Position numbers and translations under genes: made by a program. The notes under the pieces are model-generated. The model searched no databases. It had not been told where the DNA came from and saw only the letters and a program-made list of their open reading frames with translations. DNA of 64,000 nt from Akebia trifoliata (lineage: Eukaryota > Streptophyta > Magnoliopsida > Ranunculales > Lardizabalaceae): positions 19,587,021 through 19,651,020 of the forward strand of contig CM030718.1 of assembly GCA_017979445.1 (NCBI GenBank), in the 5' to 3' direction. How positions within the stretch are numbered: position 1 is the first letter of the stretch; each line of letters starts with the position of its first letter. Of this stretch, positions 1 through 11,109 are shown piece after piece.

Positions 1-1383
1 TCTGGGGAGGCAAAGGTCAGGGGAAATCTTTCCAATGTGAACTTGTCTTTGCTAAGATGGGAATCAAGTGAGTTCATGATATTTTGTAGCCTTACGACAC
101 AAAAGTGAAGGAAAAAATAGGATGCTTATTTATTTTACTTTTTGATAAGTCAATGATCTTTATTAAAAAGCACGGTTGAGGTGACCATGCAACAAAACTA
201 AAAACACGGGAAAGAAAAAAACAAAACAAAACCCAGGCCACACAGCAATACTATACACCCAATCCCACTTTGTTACAAAATCTTTAAAGAAGACCCCATT
301 TGATTCCTGAAAGACCTTGTTCAAAAGAAAAATAGAACCCAAAGTTGAGAGAATGATTCCATGAACTAAGGACTCCTTCCCTTCAAAATTCCTAAGGTTC
401 CTCTCCTTCCAGATCTCTTTGGTATAAGTTTGGAGAAATATTATCCTACTTGTGATTAGTTGTAGAAATCGAAGCTTAAACTCATAAGTTTTAATGTCAA
501 ATTTCCACCCTGTCATACTCAAAATTTGATCTTGTGGTGATGGAATTTCAGCCCAATCATGATGAGTGCTGGAGAATTGGAAAGTGGGAATGCAGGAGAG
601 CCAGCAAAACTGATAAGGCAACGATACCGTGAGGCCGCCGACATCATCAATAAAGGAAAGATGTGCTGCCTATTCATCAATGATCTTGATGCAGGAGCCG
701 GTCGGCTCGGTGGAACAACCCAATACACAGTTAACAACCAAATGGTGAATGCCACCCTCATGAACATTGCAGATAACCCAACCAGTGTTCAGCTCCCTGG
801 TATGTACAACAAGGAGGAGAACCCTCGTGTCCCAATTATAGTCACGGGTAATGACTTTTCCACATTGTATGCCCCTCTCATCCGTGATGGTCGTATGGAG
901 AAGTTCTATTGGGCTCCCAATCGTGATGACCGGGTCGGTGTTTGTAAGGGTATCTTCAGGACTGACAATATCGCCGAGGAACACATTGTGACTATCGTCG
1001 ATACCTTCCCTGGACAATCAATTGGTAAGCTTCACCTCTATAAGAGCATAGTAATCATACTAAGGGATGTACCATTAATACTTATTACATTGCTTCTTGC
1101 AGATTTTTTCGGTGCTTTAAGGGCAAGAGTGTATGATGATGAAGTGAGAAAATGGATATCAAGTATTGGAGTTGATGGCGTTGGGAAGAAGCTTGTGAAC
1201 TCAAAGGAGGGACCGCCAACTTTCGAGCAGCCCAAGATGACCCTCGACAAGCTTCTTGAGTATGGTAACATGCTTGTCCAAGAACAAGAGAATGTGAAGA
1301 GAGTCCAATTGGCCGATAGGTACTTGAGCGAGGCGGCCCTTGGAGATGCGAATGCGGATGCAATTGATAGGGGAACTTTCTAA
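1..1383 (+). CDS. RCA: Rubisco activase, 3' part (5' end outside window)
   Basis: AAA+ chaperone of the chloroplast stroma that removes inhibitory sugar phosphates from Rubisco using ATP. Three exons are visible: 1-67, 552-1024 and 1103-1383. Introns 68-551 (gtgagt...ttcag) and 1025-1102 (gtaagc...tgcag) have canonical borders, and both joins keep the frame (codons AA|C and G|AT). The visible 272 residues start in the Walker A motif (GGKGQGKS), followed by MMSAGELESGNAGEPAKLI, Walker B (CCLFINDLDAGAGR), the sensor stretch VPIIVTGNDFSTLYAPLIRD, and the end AALGDANADAIDRGTF. No stop or frameshift is seen. The protein stops right after RGTF, so it is the short (beta-like) form and lacks the C-terminal cysteine pair that gives redox control to the long alpha form. 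Whether a long form is made by alternative splicing cannot be seen. The transit peptide and N-terminus lie upstream. Identification is very secure; function is inferred from the open frame. Confidence 0.96.
129..545 (-). mobile_element. LINE 3' remnant inside RCA intron
   Basis: Most of the 484-bp intron reads on the minus strand as the C-terminal end of a plant non-LTR retrotransposon. The residue run IWKERNLRNFEGKE resembles the segment after the reverse transcriptase (zinc-binding RVT region). The T-rich stretch near 135-170 would be the 3' tail in minus orientation. The splice sites of the host intron are untouched. Assignment rests on this short motif and on the orientation of the T-rich end. 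Confidence 0.45.
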
Positions 1384-1790
1384 GCTGATTATCCTTGATT
1401 CTAGATGCCTTGATGGGAGGTTTGCATTTGGCATCTATAAAATTATGGAATGAAGTAGGATTAGAGATGGTTTCTTTAAGTTTTTTTGTTACTGTTTGGA
1501 TGAAGGCAAAGCAGCCTAAAATGCAAATGTATCTGTCTCCAAAGGTTGCACCTGCCCATTTGTGAAGAACTTTGATCTGACGACCAGGAATGACATTGGA
1601 AGTTGCCTTCGTGTTTAGTTCTAAGTTTGTGTTTAAGAGTTCGGACAGCTCAGGAAGAACTGTTTTCTTAGAGTAGGATTCAATAATGTTGGTACCTTTG
1701 TATCTTGGGACTAATATCTTGTAATTTTGTGTTTGAATATACTTTTGTGCAATCTTAAAGGGGTTCTATTTATATGCTAACCTCTACTGT
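1384..1790 (+). other. RCA 3' untranslated and downstream region
   Basis: Follows the TAA at 1381-1383. The sequence is T-rich with no open frame of note, as expected for a plant 3' UTR. No single poly(A) signal stands out, so the 3' end is a guess. Confidence 0.5.
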
Positions 1791-1942
1791 AGTGGTCGAT
1801 TTTGTGATAATCAACCTCAATCACGATTTCATAATTAAATCTATAAAATAATAGAAAAAACATAGTGTTTCGAGATGCATGTTGATAGTGCGGATAAACA
1901 ATCCAGATGAGAGACGATTTTATCCCTCCACATAGCTCCCTT

Positions 1943-1980
1943 TCAAAGGTGGAGATCGATGTATTGAGATCCGCCTTTGA
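1943..1980. repeat. Short imperfect hairpin in intergenic DNA
   Basis: Arms at 1943-1957 and 1968-1980 (TCAAAGGTGGAGATC against GATCCGCCTTTGA) fold around a short loop. Nothing else is seen between the RCA 3' region and the LTR remnants at 2105. It may be a chance palindrome or a scrap of a foldback element. Confidence 0.3.
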
Positions 1981-2104
1981 GAAATACTTTTGACCTGAGT
2001 GATCATTGTCTTTGATTTTTGAACTAGTACGATTCTTGATCTCTCGAGTTTATTTATTTATTTTTGCAAATTTGATATTTAACTTGATCGAGCTCCCATA
2101 ATTA

Positions 2105-2410
2105 GTAGATGTTTCTGTAGATACGTGGGCATCGAAACCTTTTAAGAGGTTTTGAGCTCATCTACATAGGTTTAGGAGTTGCCACCATTCAATTAAAGTG
2201 TGAATGGATACTATAAAATATGTTTTTATAAAATTCTATTTTTAGCTCATAGTGACTCACATATCTAAAAGATAAAGGAAAATAGTTTACCAAGGTTTTT
2301 AAGGTAAGGAGGTTCGGTTGAGGGACAAGGAAGGTGTTAGGTACCTTGTCCCACCCCCCATCCTAAGATGGTTACCAATATATGACCATAAGGGGAGATT
2401 AAGAACTCTT
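2105..2410 (-). mobile_element. LTR end remnant (gagt[t/c]gccacc family)
   Basis: Carries the motif GAGTTGCCACCATTCA and, about 150 bp later, a GAAGGTGTTAGGTACC block followed by a C-rich stretch. The same pair of blocks occurs in the same order at about 7885-8010, and the first block recurs at 32400. At 32355 the family can be oriented because the element has a target duplication: there the motif sits near the 3' end of a minus-strand LTR. This copy is therefore read as a minus-strand LTR fragment without clear ends. Confidence 0.5.
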
Positions 2411-3269
2411 TTTGTTTGGTTTTGAAAGTACAACAAATTATGAAGAAACTAAAGAAAATTGGTTATACTTTTATTTTGAAAAATGAATAAATTAAAACGA
2501 TAAGCAAGCCCTTACTAGATAGTACACCACTTCGGATGATATGACGCACTATCCCTTCATGCATTCACAAACTCTTTAACAACTCACAAAATAGTTATAT
2601 ATCTATATATCTATATATATTATTTTCATTTGGAAACAAAAGAGAAATTAACAATACAAGATTAAAAATAGATATCCAGTTTCCTACCATGCAAGTATGG
2701 CCACCCGACCTAAAATAAATAATAAAACGGAAACGTAAACAGTGCCTCGCGCTAACAGAAATTTAAATAAACATGCAACCAACAATATTATCTCTGGATA
2801 TCTATTCACCAACCTGCACACAACACAACAACGTAAAATGTAGACATCACCCATCGGGTGTGACTCTGACATTTTACCGTTTCATACCCTTTTTCCCTTT
2901 TTTCAATTTTTACAGTTTTCAATCCCTTCATAAAATATCCATTTTCTGATATTCATCAACTCAATATGAGTTCATTGAATATTAAATCACATTTTTCAAC
3001 TATTGAATTTATTTCTATCAATAATATTAAAAACAAAATACAAATTTCATATCAAAACGGGGTCCGAGCAGTGCACAAGACCCAATTTATGGAAATAACC
3101 CGTTAAAATACCCTATCCACATATAATTTATTAAAAATACAATTAAACATATCAAACATGCAATTTCTGACGTGAATTTTTGAAATAACAAAAGAATTCT
3201 ATATTTTAGAAATACATCCAAATTTTTTCAATAAAATCCTAAGTGCAATTTTAACAATCTACGATTATT
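2411..3269. other. AT-rich stretch, no gene seen
   Basis: Low-complexity AT-rich sequence with short imperfect repeats (tatatcta) near 2595. The one open frame here has no recognisable motif. It may belong to the flanking LTR remnants, but I cannot show this. Confidence 0.4.
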
Positions 3270-4515
3270 AATAGAAATTGAGAGTTTCTTACCATCTCCA
3301 GGTGAAAGGATCGGAGCACGTGCACGAAAATCGAGGCAATCAGCAAGGAAATCGAGACGGACCAAACTTCGAAGTGACTGATTTTTGAATCTGGCCTAGT
3401 GGTTTTGAAGATTTCGACGTCGTCGTCCTTTCTCCCTTCTGTGACGGAGGACGGTTTGATCCCGAAATCGATGAAATTCAAGGTCGAAGTTTTCGAAATT
3501 CTCGTATATAAATACGGCGGATTTTTGATGATATCGGGTGAAATAGAAAGTGAAACGAAAAAAGATTGGGAGGGTTTTGTAGATGTCAAGGCTGCGAACG
3601 TTTCTCCCTTCTGCGTCGGAAGACGGTTTGACCTAGAAACGGACGAAATCCGAGGTTAAAGTTTCAAAATTTTCGTATCTAAATACGACTGATTTATGAT
3701 GATACCGAGTGAAAGAGAAGATGAAATGAAGAGTTCTTGGGTGATTTTTATAGATGTCGAAGCTGCGGATCTTTTTTCTTTCTGCAGCGATCGTCGACGG
3801 CGAGCCGTTTGCGAGAGATCTTAGGTAGAAGATCAAAGAAAAAATGAATTTTTTGTTTATATATGTCGTGGCTATTTGGGTGGATTGGAGGAGACGAAGT
3901 TATAAAAAAAAATTAAAATTTTTATTTATATAAAATTTGGGACGAATTCGGTATTTTGTCAATTGTTTTGATTGACGATAACTTGACCACCCGGACTCTA
4001 AAATTGACAAATGAATACTCTATTTCGCCTAATTTTTCGTTCCGGATCTAATGGTATAGTCAATTTCTACAAATTATGTCTCCATAAAAAATTTACATTT
4101 TTGGCCTGAGGTGACCCCTAAACTTGATGTCGTTTTCGTTTTTGACGATAATTCGACTTCCTGATCTCCAAAAATGATAAATAAATAGTCCATGTTCAAT
4201 AATTTTTTGTTACGAACCCAATGGTATAATCGAATCTTAACAATTCTTTCTCTACCAACAAATCACTATTTTAGCCTGATCCGACCTGGTAATCGAGAAT
4301 TTTGCAACTTTTATATTCGGACTCATATTTAAGCATGCTTACAGGCTAAAGTATGTTTTTCGATCATTTTAAATCCAATAGTGAGGTCAGATTCCATTAA
4401 AAATGATCAGAAACATCCTAAAATTTTACCCCTAAGTCCCACTTTTAAGATTTTCTTAAGATTCTACTATTTATTTTGTTCCTCGAGATACGAATTGAAA
4501 ATTTGGGGTTTTATA
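3270..4515 (-). mobile_element. LTR remnant, Ty3/gypsy type, minus strand
   Basis: The right end (4130-4515) is the reverse complement of 63631-64000, which begins TGTAACACCCCGAATTTTC, a typical 5' start of plant Ty3/gypsy LTRs. Here that terminus has mutated to TATAAAACCCC when read on the minus strand. Further in lie a tandem repeat (3429-3790) and GC-richer sequence with CG dinucleotides. The left limit is not defined. It is either a solo LTR or the edge of a lost element; no internal domain is seen next to it. Confidence 0.65.
3429..3790. repeat. 172-bp tandem duplication inside LTR
   Basis: The sequence from TTTCTCCCTTCTG at 3429 recurs at 3601 (spacing 172) and the start of a third copy lies near 3775 (spacing about 171). 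Landmarks repeat in order: the SacII-free GGACGGTTTGA block, the TCGTAT[A/C]TAAATACG block and the TAGATGTC block. The copies differ at many positions, so the duplication is old. Confidence 0.8.
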
Positions 4516-5048
4516 GATCGAATGGTTTCTGGCGTGATGGGACGACCTAGTGATGGAATATCCTTTTGTTTGTTTTGGCCTTTTATCGAGGTATTTTACT
4601 CTCTCTCTATATATATATTGATTATGTACTCTCTTTTCTATGCGTCACACCTCTTTCTTCTTTTGCAGTTATTCTCACATCATTATTTTTCATTTGATCA
4701 TCCCTAAGTACCAATGAGAGGGGTTGATTATCCTATGGGTTGAAAACTGGGTATTTGGCCCAAGAAGACTCAAAAGAGTAAATGTCTGTCTACTCGGGCC
4801 CACTTGGATTGGTGCTTCTATAGAAACGTAAATATCGTTTTGCTTCTTTGTATGTCTTCCTTTTCCTTCTTTATCTTCAACCTATTTGTCCCTACTATTC
4901 AATTCAGATCATCAATCCTCGAGTGTTAAGGTTGCCTCACTCCGTCTCTGCCCACCCAAATTTTGTTGCGGCCCTTCTTCTTGATTTTTAGAGGATGCTT
5001 CTTCCCTGTTACATCGGTGAGCTTTCTTACGTGTTTCATTTGGGATAA
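4516..5048. other. Unassigned, possible upstream exons of the next pseudogene
   Basis: Contains T-rich tracts ending in TTTTGCAG near 4670, which look like a 3' splice site, but I could not join a coding exon to it. No recognisable protein motif. Confidence 0.3.
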
Positions 5049-5868
5049 CGCCTCTCGTTTCAATATCATGGTGAGGCTTGCATTCGTTATAACACTCACC
5101 CTATCCTGAACTTTGGATCCATTGAGGATGGCCTACTTGCCAATTTCGAGAGTATTTTAGGGAAGCAGTTGATTCTTCCTGGGAACTATGATGAGTGGTT
5201 TCAAGAAGTATCAACTGGGTGTTTACTGCCTCCAGTCGCGATTGTCGAGAGGATTCAAGAGTTTGGTGGTGTTTACATTTGCCAGCATGAAACTCAGGTA
5301 TATTTTCTTGTTCTTTTCCCCATTTTTCTTCTCTAGTTGTCATGATTGGTTTCTCATTTCTTGTTCATGCTTTGTCTGCACTTAGAATGTTGAATTGACT
5401 AGGTCCCTTGAATGAGAGGAGAGGAGAAACTTCAAGATGGCTCGACAGGCCTCTTATATAGAGCAATTCCAGTGTGAACTGGTAAGCACTTGTAATACCT
5501 TCCCTCATTTCAAACTCCATGACTCAATCATATTGTCTTTCTCTGTTCTTTGCAGGCTGCTTGGCAAGCTCAAGAGGGTACTAGCTCTTCATATCAAAAG
5601 CTGCCTAAATCATATGGGGTTAGTAAAAATAAAACAAGTTATTTTAGTTAGTCGTTGTTTATTGAATCAAACAAAATGACTATGCTCATTATTATTTGTT
5701 TATTATTATTATTATTATTATTATTTTTGGTCTCATCAGGGAGCTTCTAGGAGCAGTGTTCCTTACACTCCGATTAGTGCTTACCGGACACCTTATACTC
5801 GGAGCCACCATCCAGCCGCAACGGGCAAGCGATTTTTGTCCTCACGGGTACTGTTAGGTTGGAAATAA
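5049..5868 (+). pseudogene. Four-exon pseudogene, C-terminal end of a plant mobile domain-like protein
   Basis: Four exons join in phase 0 through canonical sites: 5049-5297 (donor gtatat), 5386-5481 (acceptor cttag, donor gtaagc), 5556-5618 (acceptor tgcag, donor gttagt) and 5740-5868 (acceptor tcatcag, stop TAA at 5866). The first exon reads LSFQYHGEACIRYNTH and then NFGSIEDGLLANFE. The HGE...RYN-H pattern resembles the region where transposon-linked plant mobile domain (PMD/MAIN-like) proteins have H-G...YNPHRVARQFG. The following exons encode a charged segment and a Ser/Thr/Tyr/Pro-rich tail. One in-frame TGA at 5413-5415 interrupts the second exon. The splice structure is seen directly; the family assignment is tentative. 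Confidence 0.45.
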
Positions 5869-6143
5869 TGCTACTTGGAAAGCAACGAGGACTAGCTATG
5901 CTTACAGACTGTTGGTTTACGGAACAATCAGAACCCCAAACCACTTATGTTGCTAATGAGTCTGAGCACCCAACTATGCCAGATTCAGAGCCTAGATTGG
6001 AAGTTGAACTCGAATCTGAGATAGGGCATGAGTTAGACACTGAAGTAGAGCCCGAGTTGAAATCTGAGGTAGAGCCTGAGCCTCAACAATTCCTTGGCAG
6101 GATGTTCCGTCGTGGTACCAAAATGATTTCTTGGCTAAAATGA
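5859..6143 (+). CDS. Hypothetical acidic Glu/Pro-rich reading frame
   Basis: A 94-codon frame overlapping the end of the preceding pseudogene in another frame. Its middle repeats acidic blocks (ELESEIGHELDTEVEPELK, then SEVEPEPQQ) and ends with a basic FRRGTKM segment. No family recognised. It may be the continuation of the upstream gene after a frameshift, because acidic repeat tails are common in retroelement accessory proteins. Expression is doubtful. Confidence 0.25.
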   Translation: MEIMLLGKQRGLAMLTDCWFTEQSEPQTTYVANESEHPTMPDSEPRLEVELESEIGHELDTEVEPELKSEVEPEPQQFLGRMFRRGTKMISWLK

Positions 6144-6860
6144 GCATTGTTTTTGTGTATTTTTATTTATGCATATGCTATGTTGTAATAAACAGGCTAC
6201 ATACCTTGTACATTTGTGCGTGTTTGTAATGCCTTTTATTATTTCATACCTAGATTTGTTAATTTCATTCTGTCTTATTTGTACGAATGCTTTCATTTTG
6301 CAAAATTTGACAAGTTAGGTCCAAAAATATGAAAGGAAAAGGCATTCCCTAGGGAATTTATAGAAACAACAAAACATTTTTTTCATCATATTTGTTGTTG
6401 TTCTGGCCGTTGGTAACCTTTGGTCAGTGCAAAATTTTGTCCTAGTGTAGGTAAGGTACGAACCAGAACTTTTCTCATGTTTTAAAGCTCGAAAATTGAT
6501 CATTTGCTCAAAAAAATTGTGATTTTGTTTAAAAACTTGAGATTCTTCTCCCGAAATTTGCAACTCTCTTGCTTTGAATTAAATATGAAACACACCAATT
6601 ATTCATGAATGAGTGGTAATGAGATCGGGGAAGGATCCAATGCCTTGGGTCCGATTTTTCTCAATTTGAATCGATACTTTTCAAAGAAAATCACACAACT
6701 TGATGGATTCAATATATGTCCATGGATGAAAGATCGAGATGGATTGGTGAAAACAAGTTAGGGTTTGTTCTTTCCTTATATGAGGTGGAAGGGAAATGGG
6801 ATTTGATTGAAGGTATGATCGGGTATTCGATTCTAGATTCTAATGTATTTTGATTAAGAA
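6144..6860. other. No gene seen
   Basis: AT-rich sequence with only short chance frames on either strand. It probably is non-coding filler between two transposon-associated pseudogenes. Confidence 0.4.
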
Positions 6861-7492
6861 AGTATGAGTTTATGCCAACTATCGAAGAAATTGAGAGGAT
6901 ACTTGGCTTGTACTTCTTAAACAAGGTAGTCCTCCCTCATTTACATCCTAGCTATAGGAATGAGGTAATCCAATTTCTTGACATCCGTTGTTCTAAGTTA
7001 GAGAAGTTAGATGAGATTCTACATTCAGTTGGTTGATCAATACCCTATATCTTTGAACACACTTTCTCGGGTGCTAAGCCAAATATTTATTTAATTCCTT
7101 TTCTCTTATGGTTGTGAACCAAATCTTGTTTCCTAAAGGTGATAACCTAGTGGATCCCTCCTTGATAAGCATAATCACTCAAGTTCGTGAAGGTGGCCAG
7201 TTAGCTCTAATGATTATAACTGAGCTCTATAGAGCTTTGACAACTTGTATTGTTGAAAGATGTTGCTATTTCTTGGGATGTGCTCCCCTTTTGTAGGTAA
7301 AACAAAAAAAAAAAACTTATTTTAATTTATTTTTCAAAACCTTTTATAAATTTCTAAAATTTATGGATTTTCAGTTATTATTTGATTACTTCCTTGTTCT
7401 GATGCAACTTTGGCACTTTGATCATCATTCCTCTGTCAAAACGATTGAACTTCCTTTATCTTATAGTGCCAATTTGGTTTCCATGATGTTGA
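6861..7492 (+). pseudogene. Pseudogene of transposon-associated DUF7745-type protein
   Basis: From 6861 the frame reads YEFMPTIEEIERILGLYF, similar to the PT-EE-E-LLGLP segment of plant DUF7745/mobile-domain-like proteins. It is broken by TGA at 7034-7036. A shifted frame at 7108-7296 gives the next conserved region, with LFPKGDNLVDPSLISII, an LYRALTTC segment and RCCYFLGCAPLL. After a gap with splice-like borders, 7385-7492 adds QLWHFDHHSS. Order and spacing match a three-block protein of this kind. At least one stop and one frame change show that it is dead. The family name is from memory of the motif pattern and needs a profile search. Confidence 0.5.
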
Positions 7493-7794
7493 CAGGATAG
7501 TATCTGCTCTTCATGGTGGGGAAGGAGAACTGATACACTTATCTTCAATGTGTTGATGAGAGCATGATTATATAGGTAGGCTCTTTCGAAGAACACAAAG
7601 AGCGTTTGTGCTACTCAAATTTCTTTTTTAGACTCAAAGTTTTTCACTATTAAAAATGTGCTAGAGGAACCAAAGGTAAAAACAAATCTATAGTTCCTTC
7701 AATTTAAAAAAAATATTATTATAATTTTTTGCAGGATATGAAATGGTTTATCAAAGCATCAATTTCAAAAATCAGTACAAAAAATGATCTATGA
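7493..7794. other. AT-rich spacer, no gene seen
   Basis: Contains T-rich runs and no open frame with recognisable content. It separates the pseudogene from the large LTR-like block. Confidence 0.4.
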
Positions 7795-8179
7795 CACAGC
7801 TGAAATCGCCTCGACCCGGCCGTCCGCTAAGTAGCGGATACGAGTCCGATTATGCATCTCGAGGATTTTAAAAGAATAGGGAGTTGCCACCTAGTTTAGG
7901 TCTAGGAACCAAAATTAACTCCAAATAGATATGGGTCGGTCCACGGATCAGAGAAATAGGTAAGGGGTCAGGTTACGGGTTTCGGAAGGTGTTAGGCACC
8001 GAACCCGCCTGATCAAGATGATCAGTCTTTACTACGATCCAAAAAATATCTTACGGTCAACGGGCTAAGACTATGGTCTAATCATCATCGATTTATGTCG
8101 GGTTAACCAAACGAATCTTATGGTTAAAATAATTACATGGATTCTCGAATTTCGCATAAATGAATCTCACGATTTAATA

Positions 8180-8960
8180 AGGTTTACGTGGCGCCAAAAA
8201 TTAATGGGTCAATTCGGTCACATTTTGAATAATATGAAATCGATTTTCAATGGCACGCATACAACATTAGTGAATTGACTCATTGACGACATTTTATCAA
8301 AGAAATTCGATTTTTTGAATCGCCACATGCATTAAAATCAGTGAGTCGACTCACATATTTTTTAATCAAATAAATTCGATTTTTGAAATACCACGTATAT
8401 TAAATCGGTGAGTTAACCCACATGTCCAATTTATAAAAAAAATCAATTCAAAATTCCAATGTCCCTAAAATTAGTGAGTCGACTCGCAATTTGTTAATCA
8501 AAAGAATCTTAATTTTTTTTTTTGGAATCGCCACGTGTATTAAATCTGTGATTTAACCCACGCGCCTAATTTAAAAATAAAATCGATTTAAATTTTCAAT
8601 GTCCCCAAAATCAGCGAGTCGACTCGCAATTTGTTAATCAAAAGAATCTTGATTTTTTTTAATCATCACATGTATTAAATCAGTGAGTTAACCTACGTGC
8701 CTAATTTAAAATAAAATAGATTCGAATTTTCAATGTCCCCAAAATCAACGAGTCGACTCGCAATTTGTTAATCAAAAGAATTTTTTTTTTTTTTATAGAA
8801 TCGCCACGTATATTAAATCGGTGATTTAACTCACGTGCCTAATTTATATAAAAAAAAAATCGATTCAAAATTTCAATGTCCCCAAAATCAGTGAGTCGAC
8901 TCATGTGCCCATTTCATAGAAAGTTTTGATTTGGAATTTTCAATGCGCACGAAAATCAAT
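8180..8960. repeat. About 69/138-bp tandem array with paired palindromes
   Basis: The block [G/A]AATCGCCAC recurs at 8317, 8525 and 8798, with diverged copies at 8385 and 8661, giving a higher-order period near 138 bp built from two related units of about 69 bp. One subunit carries GTGAGTCGACTCAC, a perfect 14-bp palindrome. The other carries the palindrome-like GTGAGTTAACCCAC. Weaker copies run on toward 9200. Confidence 0.85.
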
Positions 8961-9284
8961 AAGTCAACTCGTTGATTTTTTTTTCGAAGAAAATCGATTT
9001 TTTAATTTTTTGGGTACGCAAAAAAAAAAAAAAAATTGAATTGGTTAACCTTAATGAATTTTCCTAAAAAAAAAAAAAAAATCGACGAATCAACCCGATA
9101 AACATCAACACCTAATGAGCCGGTCCATCAATTTTATATTAGTGAGTTGGTTCAGTCAATCTATCAACAAAAAAAATGAGCGAATCGATCCACTAATATT
9201 TCGGAAACTAAAGATTGCCATTAGTACCACATACACCCCAAAAATCGATGAAACAATTCGGATGTATAAAAATTCTAAGTCTAT

Positions 9285-11100
9285 CGAAAAATAAAAATAA
9301 AAATAAAAAATAAAAAATAAAAAATAAAAAAATAAAAATGGAAAAAAGAATTTACATAAATGATATTTCCCTAATCCTATCAATATATAAAAGATGCGCC
9401 ATGAAAAACAACGAAAAAATGAGAATTCAAAATAAAATAAACTAAGGATGGATTTACCTGTTGAACTATAGACAGCAAATTGACTCCTTCAAATATAACC
9501 CGAGGGCTTGTGAGTACTCGTAGCTGTGGAGACACGAGAGCCGAGGGCAGAGAGAGGCGTTGTGGCAATGACATGAAGAGGTTGGACAATAGAAATGGTT
9601 GTGTTGCTGTGATGTAAACGAGATGAGGGAGATAAGATGGAAAGAATTGACTGTGAGACGTTGTTGATGAAGTGTGTTGGGCAGTAAGAATGCAAGGTAG
9701 AAAATCTATTGGAAGAGGAGAGCACGTGAATTAGAAAAAAGAAGAGAAGTGGGCTATTGGAGATGATGAAGACAGAAAGATGGCTGTCATAGCCAATGAG
9801 AAAAACGTTGATGGGGTGCAGATTTGTTTTTAATCGAAGAAGAAGATGGATTGCAGACTTTTATGGAGTAAAGGGGAGATGGAATTGCAGTTTTTTTTAT
9901 GTATGGAATGCAGCAAAAACAAAAAAAAAAAAAAAAAAAAAAACATTTTTTTGGAGGGCAGCAAAAGAAGACGGTTTTTGAGTTGCAGGTTTTTAATGGC
10001 AGCCAACAAAATAAATTTTTTTTCTTCTGGAGTTGCAGGAGTTTAATGGCAGCCAAAGAAATCCGAAAACATTTTTGGATGGTTGCTGATTTTTTTTGGT
10101 GAAAAGAGATGGCAGTTGGGACGTTAATGGAGGTCAAGTTTTATGGTCAAAAGAAGAAGGGTTGGGACCTTATTGGAGGTGAGATAGTGGCTGAATTTAT
10201 CGATGAGGAAAAGGATAGTTGCAGGTTTTTTTCGGAGAAGAAGATGGAGCAATTTAAAAAAAAAAAAAATGGAAGGCAAAAAAAAAAAAAAAAACCATAC
10301 CTCCATTCGTTGCTCCCTTTATGTTTTATAATGGTTTCCTTCATCAAAACGTGAGAGAGGGAGAGAGGGAGAGAGGGGGGAGAGGTGTGGGCGGTTATGG
10401 ATAGATGAGAGAGAGACGTGGGAGGGGTGTGTTGGTGTTTAGAGAAGAAGAAGAGGAAAACGTGTCGTTTTTTTTTGTTATTTATTTATTTTTTCTTTTT
10501 AAGAGAATGGGAGAGGGATCCCATGCTACCCGTACAACGGTAATTTACTGTTGCTAAATTTTGATTGGTTGAATTTTTTATTTGAGCTTGAATTTTGGAT
10601 TTGTCAAATTTTTTTGGATTCCGATTTAGGTTGGTTTAATTTCAATTTGGTCGTTTTGAATTTCGATTTGAGTTTTAATTGTTTAACTTGAGTTTAATTT
10701 TTAATTTAAATTTTGAACGGGTTGATTAATTTAAATTTAAATTTTAAATTGACTTTAAATTTTAATTGGTCGGTTAATTGGATTTTAATTTGATCGAATG
10801 TATTTTAATTTGTTGACTGCACTTTGATTGGTCGATTTGGTTGATTGATTTTAAAGTTTTAATTCAATTTTGCATTTTGATTGGTTGAATGATTTTTAAC
10901 TTGATTTTCAATTTGATTTTGATTTTGATAATCGATTTCTTGATTTTTAAATTAAATGTAATTTTTATTTTGTATTTTAATTGAAATTTAATTTGATTTT
11001 ACAATTTTAAATTAATTTTAAATTTTGGATTTTAATTGGATCTTAGTTAAATTTTGGTTTAATTTTTAATTTGAATTTTATCAAGGTCTCTATGTTAGAG
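9285..11100. repeat. Low-complexity portion of the large LTR
   Basis: Contains AAAAT iterations at 9285-9340, poly(A) runs near 9918, 10256 and 10280, a GAGAGG purine tract at 10350-10430, and from 10550 to 11090 a long field of degenerate TTTGATTGGTTGAATTT-like words. The reading frames across the poly(A) runs are lysine-rich translation of A-tracts and not genes. Confidence 0.7.
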
Positions 11101-11109
11101 TTGGATATT

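Noticed and set aside
163..621. 152-codon minus-strand frame overlapping RCA exon and intron
   Set aside because: Part of it is antisense to an RCA exon; the rest is a LINE remnant. Not an independent gene.
670..1434. Several minus-strand frames across RCA exons
   Set aside because: Antisense shadows of conserved RCA coding sequence.
8180..8960. CRISPR-like regularly spaced repeat
   Set aside because: Units are contiguous and diverged, without unique spacers, in eukaryotic transposon DNA.
9787..10354. Six overlapping frames around poly(A) runs
   Set aside because: Lysine- or phenylalanine-rich translation of A/T homopolymers on both strands; no motif.
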